Source: Hirudinaria manillensis | Taxonomy: Eukaryota; Annelida; Clitellata; Hirudinida; Hirudinidae | Reading direction: 5' to 3' | DNA length: 64,000 nucleotides | Assembly: GCA_034509925.1 (NCBI GenBank) | Contig: CM067529.1 | Span: 4,365,001-4,429,000, forward strand | Notes under the pieces: generated by a model | Database searches by the model: none | Seen by the model: the letters and a program-made list of their open reading frames with translations, nothing else | Told to the model about the DNA's origin: nothing | Shown: piece by piece, positions 44,640 to 55,107 of the stretch | Numbering within the stretch: position 1 is the first letter of the stretch | Layout: each line of letters opens with the position of its first letter | Made by a program: the position numbers and the translations under genes

Positions 44640-44746
44640 AATCAATGCTTAATCCAAAATTATAAAGAATAATTAAATTGGTAGCCTTGACTCAATCCCT
44701 TAAAAGTTAAAAGAGCAGCGATGATCATTAGTGTCCATTTAAAAAT
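44640..44746 (-). pseudogene. CTL4 exon 1 remnant in unit C, at a deletion junction
   Basis: The signal exon of CTL4 (44686-44746) is uninterrupted here, showing the state before the retroposon insertion seen in A and B. Its start codon is ATT instead of ATG and its donor reads GCTACC. Just beyond, near 44657, the sequence jumps from the spacer (equivalent to 11556) to the equivalent of 12757. The unit A interval of about 1.2 kb with the Tigger fragment and CTL4 exon 2 is therefore absent. Confidence 0.75.
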
Positions 44747-45469
44747 TTTTTAAATATTACGGAAAATATGATAGATTTTCCAACTTTCGTGCTTTGAAAG
44801 TCCACTCCTTTTTAAACTGATGCAATTTTTAGACTAGTGCTATTCTTAAATCAAAATTTTTAAAGCAATAAATGTCAACGGTGGATATTGCAGATTGGAC
44901 ATTTGAACGTTTAATGAATGAAAATCGGCAGGTAAAAGTCACGTTACACATTTTTTACACCCAATTGTGAGATTTCCTGTTAAAATCAAATAAATATGTT
45001 TAATATCCTTGATCTTAGAATCGTTTGTAATCTGGTAACATTTTAATCCACCGATTGGAACAGAATTCGTTTTAGGCTTCAAAAATGTTAACTGAATTAT
45101 ATTGTTAGAATTAAAAAGAAAAACTTATCGAAATGTCAGACATTATATTTTCACCATTGATGAAATTGCAAATTCGTCGCATAAGAATCATATTTTGCTT
45201 CTCTCGCTTCCATACTTCCACTGGAAGTCGACTTGTATTCTTGTTGAGAGTGGCTGTTGTTAACATTGCCAAATATCCGGTTAGATTGGTTCATTGCCAA
45301 AGAGGTTACTACAGAATAATGCCGAAACCTTTTCTTAAAAATGTAAGACAGCCACGACCACCGGAGGGTTAAAGTTAATCGATAGATAATTTAATTAAAT
45401 AGGATTATAAATTTATTATGCTAAATTTAGGTTATTTGGACAATTCGATGAAGATAGCATTGATATAAA

Positions 45470-45762
45470 TCTATATAAATGAAAATGCAATGTGTGTTTG
45501 TATCATGTAACTGTTCTCTGAAAGTACTTAACCAATTGCTTTGAAATTTTGACACAACATAGTGCTCGATTAGAGGAGTGTTTTTTTTTTATATAGGTTT
45601 CATATATGTGCCACAACTACATCAGGTAAAAATACGCCTTTTTCGAAAATCCTGCCATTGTTATGTTTTAGAATGTTGTTAAAATAAACATATTAGAAAA
45701 TTTCTTTCTTATAAAATTAATCAGATTGAACCACAGCAACGAGTGGCTTGGCACCTCTAGTA
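45470..45762. mobile_element. Helitron-like non-autonomous element, second copy
   Basis: It starts TCTATATAAATGAAAATGCA and ends GGCACCTCTAGT, with an internal hairpin-like CCACAGCAACGAGTGG. It is shorter than the first copy. Units A and B keep only the first about 17 bases (13751 and 25437) before jumping to downstream sequence. They therefore look deleted relative to C. Confidence 0.5.
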
Positions 45763-45770
45763 TAAAATAA

Positions 45771-46010
45771 ATAATGGCCAAGTCCTCCAAACCGTGGACA
45801 AAATCAGAGATCTCGGAGTCATGATGCTCTGAATGTTTACAGCCCATTTCGAAACCATCGTTCATAAAGCTAGCAGTTTCATTGATGACCAGGACATTCT
45901 TTTCTAGATTTCTAGATTCTTTTCTAGATTCAAGGGTGTCCTTGCCTTTTACATTCGCATTCTGGAGTATGGTTTACTTGTCTCCCTCGCCCACGCCCCC
46001 CCCCCTCCCA
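45771..46010 (+). mobile_element. Fragment of a non-LTR retrotransposon reverse transcriptase C-terminal region
   Basis: With frame breaks, the plus strand reads QTVDKIRDLGV, then FTAHFETIVHKASSFIDDQD, then FKGVLAFYIRILEYGLLVS. This resembles the region after the reverse transcriptase core in jockey/RTE-like elements (V-x-D-L-G-V followed by a thumb helix and LEY). It is short, interrupted and surrounded by other repeats. Confidence 0.5.
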
Positions 46011-46249
46011 AAAAAAAATTGACTAAATCAATACCATCGCACTCATCACGTCTCTACATGGACAGTGACTTCTTTAAGATGACTTACTTGCATTCAAAAA
46101 TCGTAAACTAGCCAAACGCACGTTTTGGAATGTCACGAGGCGGTTTTTTATCAAATTAAATTTTTTATTCAACATTTATTTAATAATTTTCAATTCAAAC
46201 CAAAGTCGAGGCTAATGGGCGCCCAAACATATAACCTCATTATCAATAT

Positions 46250-47346
46250 TTATGGATTTGTTTTGTCAAACTCACAAATAAAACAAAATTTAAAATTACA
46301 AGGAGCGTCATTCCAACCGATGTATGTAGAAGAAAAGAAGTAAAGTTGAAGGCAGTCTTCGTTGCCATGAAAGTTGTTAGGCTCTCCAGGGAACCAGTTG
46401 GTATAAGAGTGCATTTCAATCTCTTTTCCAGAGCCGTCGATCCAGACGAATTTTCCAAGGGAAGATGGTTTCCTCCCGGCCGAGATTATTCCAGCCTGTT
46501 CGCACTTATCTTGAAATACGTTGGCAAAGGTGATCAGTGATCGTTCAGAAACGCTTCAGAAAGGTAAATGGGGCGGAGAGGATATAATCTCCAAAGCCAA
46601 CCCAACCATTGGAAACGAGTGTATGTAAATGTTTAATTTAGAGGCTTTTTATATCTCACCAGCCCATAGACCCGCTAAGAGATTATCAGTAAAGGATATC
46701 CACAAATATTTGATAATTTTTGAACTCCCATAAAAAAACCTTATAATTTTATGTACGATCCCTAACAATAAAGACAATTATTTGCAGAATTCCATGGGAA
46801 TAATAGGGATGTGTTAATTCGGAATATTATTTTAATTAAATATATTAAGAATTTCATTTCATTTCATAATGATGCTGCAAAATACAAATCAAACTCTAGA
46901 AATCTTCAAAAGCTTTTTTAATGATACCTTTGAATCGATCGTGCATGTTTAACAGAGCCGCTGTGTCATTTGCGGTGATGACCATGGGAAGATGAGCGTC
47001 CAGATTCCTGCATACCTTGTACGCCTCACCCCATGTTGAAAGATTAGTGAACATTTGATAACATTTGTGGTAGGAGGGGAGATGGAGGAATCCTTCCGGA
47101 CATACACCCGCTGGTTTTAATTTGCATCGTTGGCATTTAATTCGATATTCTAAATCGTTTGACTGTAAATTGTCGACAGACATAAATTGTGAAATCATTT
47201 GAAAATAAACTTGTAAGCCATGCAATTGAGGTCATCAATCGAAAGTTGAGACAAATTTGGAAGGACAAATGAAATTAGTAACCTTGACTCAATCCCTTGG
47301 AAGTTAACAGAAGAGCAGTGATGATCAGCAATGTACATTTAAACAT
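46250..47346 (-). CDS. Secreted C-type lectin CTL3C (three exons, intact, diverged)
   Basis: The exons are 47283-47346, 46928-47110 and 46250-46509 on the minus strand, giving 168 aa with phase-1 introns. Exon 1 is the same signal peptide as CTL3A. Exon 2 reads VCPEGF, YHKCYQMF, TWGEAYKVC, AHLPMV. Exon 3 reads CEQAGIISAGRKPSS, FVWIDGSG, YTNWFPGEPNN, IGWNDAPC, FCFICEFD. It is clearly more diverged from A and B than CTL2C or CTL6C are from their copies, and it lacks the extra cysteine of the GCGKE loop. EPN and WND are intact. The greater divergence may reflect gene conversion, or homogenisation of A and B. Confidence 0.87.
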
Positions 47347-48237
47347 TTCTTTTTTCATTTCAGAAAATACGATAGATATTCTAACTTTCGTGCTATTCAT
47401 ATATGTAAGCTTTTTAAACTGATGCAATTTTTTAAGTACTGCAATTCATAAATCAAATTTTTTTTAGCAATAAGTGGAGGAAATTAGATCGATCATTTGA
47501 ATATTTGATCAATGAAATTCAGCAGGTAAAATGATGTCACGCAATTTTTATAACAAAGTCTGCTTTGCACGAGATTTCCGGTTAATTCCCCCAACCCAAA
47601 AAAAATATGACAAACGTCTAACCTAATTGTACTTAAAATCGCTTATGAGTCATCGTAGAAACTCTCTCCATTTTTCCGCTAATTGTCACCCGTCAAACAA
47701 CCCATGAAATGACCCCTAACTCCGTTATTAGAATTGGCAAAAAAGAACTTTTAGGCATTAGATAAATTTATTAACTCAGATTAAACATTGTGACCAGGAA
47801 CCAACGGGCATCCAATTATTTCGTAATAAATGACCAATTAAAAATTTATTTTTGAAAATGTAATATGTATAATTATATTTCTGCTTTTCTGGAAATTTGT
47901 GCGGAATATTGTAGCTCGTTAATTTAAAGTTCACAAAAACGCGATTTACACGTGGATGCGCCCAAGAACCACGAAAGACGCTCTCAAAAATCCTTGAAAA
48001 TAATTGTTTAAAGGACTTGATCTTCTAACACGTTGATTTAATCAGATGGCATGTCATCTATTTTGCAGATGGTAAAACGTTTGTAGTAATCTTTTAAAAA
48101 CATTTTTTAGAACAGGAAAGACAAAGTCAACCACTTCTACAACGTAGCAATGCCATCATTACCTGAACGCTGGTGTTTAGAATCATATTTTGAATTTATC
48201 GTCTTCAGGTTGTTGAAAGAGTTCAACTAATAGTTAT

Positions 48238-48433
48238 TCGCAGACAAGGCATAATTCGTTACATAAACCTCTTAAGATCATTCCAGACCATGCCATTAGA
48301 ACTTTCACCTGGATGCAAAACTCTTGGCTATTGTAGCTTGTTTGGTTAGCTTAGAGCCCAGTTGCTGTGTGCCATCCTCCACTGGGTTCCAGGGCCAGTC
48401 ACCCAGACATTGCGGTTGGTGGGATGAAATTGA
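48238..48433 (-). pseudogene. Lectin pseudogene CTL5C: degenerate exon 3
   Basis: The same decayed CTLD second half as in units A and B (PNN region, then LCFVCE). It has an extra base in the TGTAGCTTGTTTGG stretch that shifts the frame. Downstream of it unit C departs from A and B until about 49025. Confidence 0.6.
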
Positions 48434-48439
48434 TGAGAA

Positions 48440-49024
48440 CTGTTCCTGTGCGAACCTCGTGTAAATTTACTCTACCTGAAAGTTGTTTTTATGACATCGA
48501 TCAATATTAAATTCCGAGACAAATTTACTTGTATGACTACAACATGTCGTGACATGTGAAATGGACAAATGTTGCAACAGATGCTCCCGTTTTCACGGCT
48601 CGCATTATTAGAATGTTCCCAAGCAAGAGACCCTATTCATTGCAAATTTTCGAATGTTGGAGAAGTGACAGTCAAAAGCCGATTCGCAAGCCGAGTTCTT
48701 TAATACCTAACCTACTAAGTCCAAATTAATATACCCAGATCCTAGCACAACCCTACCTCTTTAAATCTTCGATAAAACAAGAAAACTTGTGACTATAAGT
48801 TGGGTTTTACCCATAAATTCTCCAGGTACCAAAATGTCCCTGCGTCCATAGTGTGATGTTGAAACTGAAACCTGTATTGCTCTTTCGTTGATCTGCTATT
48901 CTTTGGTCAATGTGGAAAAAAAAGTACATTTTTCAAGATTCATAATTTAACTCGTTAAGTAATTATAATTCCACTTGACAATAACAAACTCGTAACGATA
49001 TTTGCAAAATCATGTATAGAAAGA
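48440..49024. other. Unit C-specific noncoding insert
   Basis: About 590 bp with no counterpart in units A and B, where GATGAGAAATGATGTATGG is continuous. No open frame, terminal repeat or RNA gene is recognised. Confidence 0.55.
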
Positions 49025-49371
49025 TGTATGGAATATTATGACATAATTTCAACCTAATTCATATTAGAAATAGACTGAACTAACTGTGAAATGAAAGTTG
49101 CATTTGCTCAAGTGAAAGTTATTGTGAAGTAGACTTATATGATGTCTGTAAATAATTTTATGAACTCGAGAAGCAGCAACTGTAAGAGGGACAAGTGAAG
49201 CATGAAATGAACACCTCTGGTCCGACAGATGTTTCTGTTTCGACCATAGCAACTCCAGCTAATTATAAATGTTGCAAAAACGTTGCTGGCCTTAAGAAGT
49301 TTTATTTATTTGCCAGAGGATATATTGAGATGAGATGTCAAAAAGTCAGATGAAAAACGGGGTCGTAAAAG

Positions 49372-49379
49372 TATAAATA
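49372..49379 (+). promoter_or_regulatory. TATA box of CTL7
   Basis: TATAAATA, 72 bp upstream of the CTL7 ATG. Confidence 0.65.
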
Positions 49380-49443
49380 TGGCTCATCAAGTTACAAACC
49401 CCGGTGATCCAAAACACGTTGTTTTGATCATTTGCATTTAGAT

Positions 49444-50105
49444 ATGTTGAAGGCTCTTTTCTTTCTAATAGTTGCTCTCCAACTATACCAGGGGACGGCA
49501 GAAAGTGGTGAAATGAATTAAGATCATTTCGAATGCTTTACGACTTTTAAATTAAATGTTTAATTCATGATTTCATAAATTTCAGACCCAGACTGTCCAC
49601 CGTGTCCTCTGGGCTTCACTAAATATGGTAAAAAGTGCTACAAGGGGTACTCGAGCAAACGACCCTGGGAGGAGGCCTACGATGTCTGCCGCTTGCAAGA
49701 CGCTCATCTCGTCACCTTGAAAGACGGTGCTTCCAATGGTTTTCTTTACGATGAAGTAGCACCTTCATTAAGTGAGATTATCACCATTGCAGTGGAACTT
49801 TACTGAGCGATAACTTCTCAGCGTTTCTGCATTAATTGACAGAGACCTGCTCGGAAAACAAGGACAACGTGCCGGGTTACTGGATTGCCGGAAAGAGAGA
49901 CTGTTCGACTAACAACTTTGTGTGGGTGACCAGCCACGGCACAAAATGGCCGATGCAGTATACCAACTGGCGCAAAGGGGAACCGAACAATGCCAAGGGA
50001 AACGAAGATTGTGTCCATTTCATAGCCGATGGCAGAGACAACGTCGGCTGGAATGACACGCCCTGCGATTTTAATTACTGCTTTGTCTGTGAGATCGACC
50101 TTTGA
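49444..50105 (+). CDS. Secreted C-type lectin CTL7 (three exons, intact)
   Basis: The exons are 49444-49507, 49586-49771 and 49843-50105, with phase-1 introns of 78 and 71 bp, giving 170 aa. The signal peptide is MLKALFFLIVALQLYQG. Exon 2 reads CPPCPLGFTKY, KKCYKGY, PWEEAYDVC and AHLVTL. Exon 3 reads TCSENKD, GYWIAGKRDC, FVWVTSHG, YTNWRKGEPNN, VGWNDTPC and CFVCEIDL. EPN and WND are intact. It is single-copy and lies to the right of unit C. Its closest visible relative is CTL8 (shared TKWPMQYTNWR-like segment and ADG/ADS loop). Confidence 0.92.
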
Positions 50106-51516
50106 AAGAAAAGGCCGCGATGTGATCTCAAGGGTCATCGGATTTGATAAAAATGATTCATGAAATTTTCAAAATTTTCATTAAATCCTTTAATTATTTC
50201 AAATAAAAGAGCAACTTCTTATATCATCAAGATTCCCACTTAGTGACACGAGTTAATAAAAGTGGATTCAGTACACAGTTGTTTTTCTCTCTTTGAAATG
50301 GGATGGAATATTAAACATGAATTAATTTCAATGCAGTGGGGATTTGTCCAGAGCTGAGTCTATTTCTGAAACGAAGACATAGATAATGAGTGACACATGT
50401 TGAAAGAACCAACTTGAAAATTATTTGTTTTGTAAGAGTATTGTATATTATTTATGGTGAGCGAGAGTTGGGTATGAGTCATAAAGACGAAAGTGAAACG
50501 TCGGTTTTAACTTTTCCAGGAAGGTCTCTTTTAAAGTATCCGATTCAACTCAGGCGAAGATTGGTTTGAAAACTTCAAAAGCACCTTTCCAGTTCGATGG
50601 TTGATTAGAGAGCTTATAGCACTTGTTCCATTCTATTGTAAATTAGTAAATCTGATTCCGATGTTGTCAATACTTACAATATAATAATAAAGAACAAGTT
50701 TATTGCATTACACTATTATACAAATCGATTAAAGACAGAGTAGACGGGTTATAATGTTTCGTCTCCGAAGTCAATAAATTAATATTACCACATAATCTGT
50801 AACAAGGCAATTAATTAATTAGATAACTAATGCTTGCCCTACGTTTACTAATTCAAACACCTCAGATTGATCACAAATTCCTATTATTGCTATTATGGCT
50901 ATTATGGATATATTTTTAATTTGTCTACCTTGTGACCTGCTTTGAGACACTCCACGAAAGGAAGATTTTTGTTTGTCGTTAGAGCTGTGGCCAGATGTGA
51001 TCTTTTTTTTAACAGAAATTTTTTATAGCCCTGTAACGGAAATATTTTTTGTGCATAGCTAGAATGGTTTTTGTGTTCATTTTCATGAAAATGCTTAAAG
51101 AAAGTTAGAATATGTTGTCGATGGGTCTCGGTTTCTACCTCTATACTTTTTTATGATAGGTTAGTTTCATAGGAAACCATTTTTATTCAAAATTCATTTA
51201 TAAATAAGATTTATAATTTAATAATTGATTTAATTTAATTAATCAATTTTTAATTAGTAAAATTTAGTCCATTTCTAATGAAACTAGATGTAATAAATGA
51301 ATTACAGTTTATTTCTGACGTTTGGCTTTATAACTCTGAGAAACAACATTGCGTGAGATGAACCAGGGATGCTTGAATCCAATGGATTCATAGGGGAGGA
51401 CAGATGTTCCTGTTTTGTAAGACTCATACTCGCTGAATGAATCTGTTTTCAATCTTTCAGATGGGGAATGAAGTTTGTTTTGAAATAAGAGACAGTAAAC
51501 AAGAAAGCCGTATTAG
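50106..51516. other. Intergenic DNA between CTL7 and CTL8, with one lectin remnant
   Basis: Apart from the exon 2 remnant at 50549-50635 I see no gene. A short minus-strand stretch at 50935-50995 (HLATALTTNKN) may be another decayed lectin piece, but it is too short to call. Confidence 0.5.
50549..50635 (-). pseudogene. Lectin exon 2 remnant
   Basis: The minus strand reads NKCYKLSNQPSNWKGAFEVF, which fits the NKCY...W-x-x-A core of CTLD exon 2 in this cluster. It lacks the downstream C and AHLV segment and any splice sites. It is a degraded fragment in opposite orientation to CTL7 and CTL8. Confidence 0.5.
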
Positions 51517-51524
51517 TATAAATA
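51517..51524 (+). promoter_or_regulatory. TATA box of CTL8
   Basis: TATAAATA, 65 bp upstream of the CTL8 ATG. Confidence 0.65.
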
Positions 51525-51581
51525 TGCCTCCTTAAGGTAGACACATATCAGCGATCCAAATACCTCCATTTGTATCTGGAA

Positions 51582-52243
51582 ATGTCGAAAGCTCTCTTGC
51601 TCTTCGTCGTTGTTCTGCAACTTTTCTTACGACTGGGAAATGGTTACAAAATTCAGTTTTACTAAAAATATAAAGCTAAATCATTAACTAATTTAAAATT
51701 TTCAGGTTCAGAATGCTCTTGTCCTAGCGGTTTCACTAAAACCGGCAGTAAGTGTTACAAAGTAGAAACAAGCAAAAAAAATTGGGAGTCTGCTCGTGAA
51801 ACATGCCGCCAACAGAACTCTCATCTCGTTGTCGTAAAGGACGCTGCTACCAATGCCGATCTTTATAAGGCAGTAGAAAATATGAAAAGTATAAATACCA
51901 CTATCATTTTTTACAATTTTCCTTTACTATATTAGAAATACTTCATTGTTTACTAATTATTTCTTAAAACCACCCATTAGGTTCCTGCTCGCAAAACTCG
52001 GTCAACTCGCCAGCTTTCTGGACTGCCGGGAAGAAAAATTGTGCAAAGAACGAATTTGTGTGGGTACTCACCCATGATTCGAAATGGCCGATGCAGTATA
52101 CCAATTGGCGTCAAGGAGAACCAAACAATGCCTTAGGGAATGAAGATTGCGTCCATTTCTTGGCCGATAGTAGCAGCAACATCGGCTGGAACGACGCGCC
52201 CTGCAATTTGGAGTACTGTTTTGTCTGTGAGGTCGACCTTTGA
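51582..52243 (+). CDS. Secreted C-type lectin CTL8 (three exons, intact)
   Basis: The exons are 51582-51642, 51706-51888 and 51981-52243, phase 1 throughout, giving 168 aa. The signal peptide is MSKALLLFVVVLQLFLRLG. Exon 2 reads ECSCPSGFTK, SKCYKVE, NWESARETC and SHLVVV. The N-terminal cysteine pair is CxC instead of CxxC. Exon 3 reads CSQNSVNSPAFWTAGKKNC, FVWVLTHDS, YTNWRQGEPNN, IGWNDAPC and CFVCEVDL. EPN and WND are intact. It is the last lectin of the cluster. Confidence 0.92.
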
Positions 52244-55107
52244 AGAAAAGTTCAAGGTCATATCTCCCGAATCATCCTGATGCTTGGATGGAAACTCAAA
52301 TAAATAATTCAATACATTTCATAAAATTGTTAATTATTCAACCTTCAATAAGATCATTAACTGTCGAAAATAAATTCAGAAATTGACGATTTCATTCAAT
52401 CTTTGTCTAATAGGTCTGGTAAAAGAGGCCGGCAAACTTTCAGCCTAGTACATCCCTAGTTATTTATTATTGCATCCGGCAATTAATGTTCCAATTCATA
52501 ATTTCACTTCAGCTGACCTAATAAAAATGGAAATATAAGAATTACGGTCATAAAACCGAAGTTGTCTGATTCACAAATATCTACTAACGAAATGTGTTCT
52601 TTGGAAAAAGCATACAATTTTAGTAGAATCACTTCAAAGATTCATCCACCTGAACTGGTCCATTAAAAACCACTAGTGACTATAAAGACGAAATTTCAGT
52701 CATTTATATAAAAGTTTTTCATGATTTAATCAGTTCTAAACATATGAACTTGATAAAATTTTAAAGTATTTTTAATATTTAAAATATATTCATTACCTTA
52801 TTAATTACCATGGGTTTTGGATTAAATCACTCAATCAGTATTTAATTATCTGATTAAAACCAGATGGAGTGCCTTGTTCTTTCCTCAAAAATCAACAAAC
52901 TCGCACAAATAAAAAATCTAAGACCGATATTAGTACATTAAAGATTTAATTTTCTGAATAGTTGACATGTTATAAATATGTAGGTCACATCTCAGCGAAG
53001 TAATTTGTCAACTCATCCCTGCTGAGAATCAAGTTCAAAGGCGAAGAAGATCTTCGTCAATAAAGAGCGAGCTAACGAGCTGGCTGGTGCGCCCGATCTC
53101 ACAGTTTCTGCGTTAGATTTTCCTAAAGCTCAATTTTTTTTTTATAGGAGGTTAGTTTTGTTGCTAAATTTGATTTCTGTCGTTCTATTTTGTGGTTGAA
53201 TTAACTTAGTATTGTTTGGAAAATACAATTTGTTTTAGGCGTATTTGAACTTGTTTCAGGGTTTGTAATTAATAAATAGTTGGCATAAATATTTAGTAGT
53301 AATATGTTAACATCATGTACCTTTTCGAGTTGGACGTTAACATGTTAAAATATTTCTCAGTTGTTATTCCATTGTCGTTATATGGCTAGAATCACCTGAT
53401 ATCATTTGTAGTGCCAGCCATTCTTACAAAGCGCAAAGTAATTTGTCCTGATTGATTAATTGTAGTCTGTGAAAGAATAAGTGCATAATAGCATTAAAGT
53501 GGAACATATTTAATTCAGAATACAATATAAGTTGCTTTATTGTGGATCAATATAAGGAATAGGATAAGTTAAGAAACTTAATATCAATGCAAATTCATAT
53601 GCCTCAGGGGCACCTTGAACTAAAGGACTAAATGGGCATCCATGACTGATGTTCAGTAGCCAAAATAACCATTGGAGTTATTTGCTGCTGCAATCATTCA
53701 CTTTATTAATGAGTTGTAATTACCTTTTGCTGAAATTATACAGAACATGGAAGCTCCTGAAATGAACTAATTGTTTTTACTTTTTGATTTCATGTGCTAA
53801 ATTGCTTTGGAGATGTAATTGTTTTTTCTGTATTTTCAGTTCTCCACTGTTTGACTTATTCTAATTATTAATTTGATTTGGCTCACAGGCAGAAACTGTA
53901 TTATGTAATGGCAAATATAAGTTTGAAAACGATCATAACTTGACGTCGTGAAGAACATTGCAGTAATTTAATTATTCGTACGGCCAGGTATGAGTAATAA
54001 ACACACGTTATTGTTTATTTTTTCCTTGTAATGCATTATCACCAAATACCACCAACTTGACTTCATTCATTGAATCAAAGCCTAAAACTACTACTATTTT
54101 GATTTATAAATAAATCACATCTCACTGAAAGGTTTTGTTAAGAAGGCAATACTTAAGCTTGAAGTCACCTGAACATTTAAGACATTACTTTTTTGTGCAA
54201 AACAGCTGACTTCAAGGACATAAACAAATTGCTCAATTGTCATTGTTTGGTTGATTGCATAATTTCAACCAGAGATAATTGTAACCTTTAAGTGAATGGA
54301 TGGAAGTCAATCATGATGCATCTGTAATGATAATTATTAAAAATGTTGTTGTGCTTATCTCTGTGTTGGAGTGCCTCTCAATCTCGATGATGCGATCTTG
54401 TTGACTTCCTGCAAGCCATATACGCCATCGCACGTGCACAGTTGTCTGAGTAAATGCAAAAAATAGAAACCCCGTACCTTACCACTGCGCAATAAATTTA
54501 CCTCGGTTTGTGTGGCTTCAAAGGTAAACAAACTGAGCTTCATCTCGCATGCTTCACTATTATTGAAGATAAGAAAACCACGTTTGTTCGATCATGTTCA
54601 TGCTCTGCCTTTGCCAATGTCTTGGTTTTAAGATTTATTGGAATATTTTTACATTTGGAATATTTACATTGTTTTCCTTCCTTGTCATTTAGTCTGATTT
54701 CTATCACAATACTTTTGTTTCATCACTTAGACATTGTTTCTTAGAATTCCTCATTTCATCAAATCAGTTGACCAAATCTCCAATGTAATTGACAAAAGGT
54801 TTAAGAACCTTGGTGATTCTCTTCAAATATAATTTCTAAATATCTGAAAAATGTGAGACTTATAACTAATAAGATTTGATACAGTTAAGATATGCTAGAT
54901 AAATTGCTGTGTTTTTTTTTTGCCTCCTCCATCCTTATTGTCTTCTGGGTCTTGCATGACTGGTTCCACAGAGAACCAACGGCTTGTTTTACAAGATTTG
55001 TTTGTTGGCATCACATCTTCATAACTTGCTACAATATAATTTTTATTCTGTCAAGAATAAGCAGAGAGATTTACAAGTTTAAAGTCTTTACTATTTTTTT
55101 TCCAGAT
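52244..55107. other. Intergenic stretch upstream of the PRAS40-like gene
   Basis: No coding exon can be supported. A GC-richer segment at about 53025-53120 could be a 5' UTR exon of the downstream gene, since a noncoding first exon is needed to reach the acceptor at 55104-55105. A short minus-strand frame near 54355-54543 with a GTAAGG donor-like site is not convincing. Confidence 0.4.

Noticed and set aside
54355..54543. Minus-strand first exon candidate (MKLSLFTFEATQTEV) with a GTAAGG donor
   Set aside because: No compatible downstream exon or homology could be found. One donor-like site is not enough.
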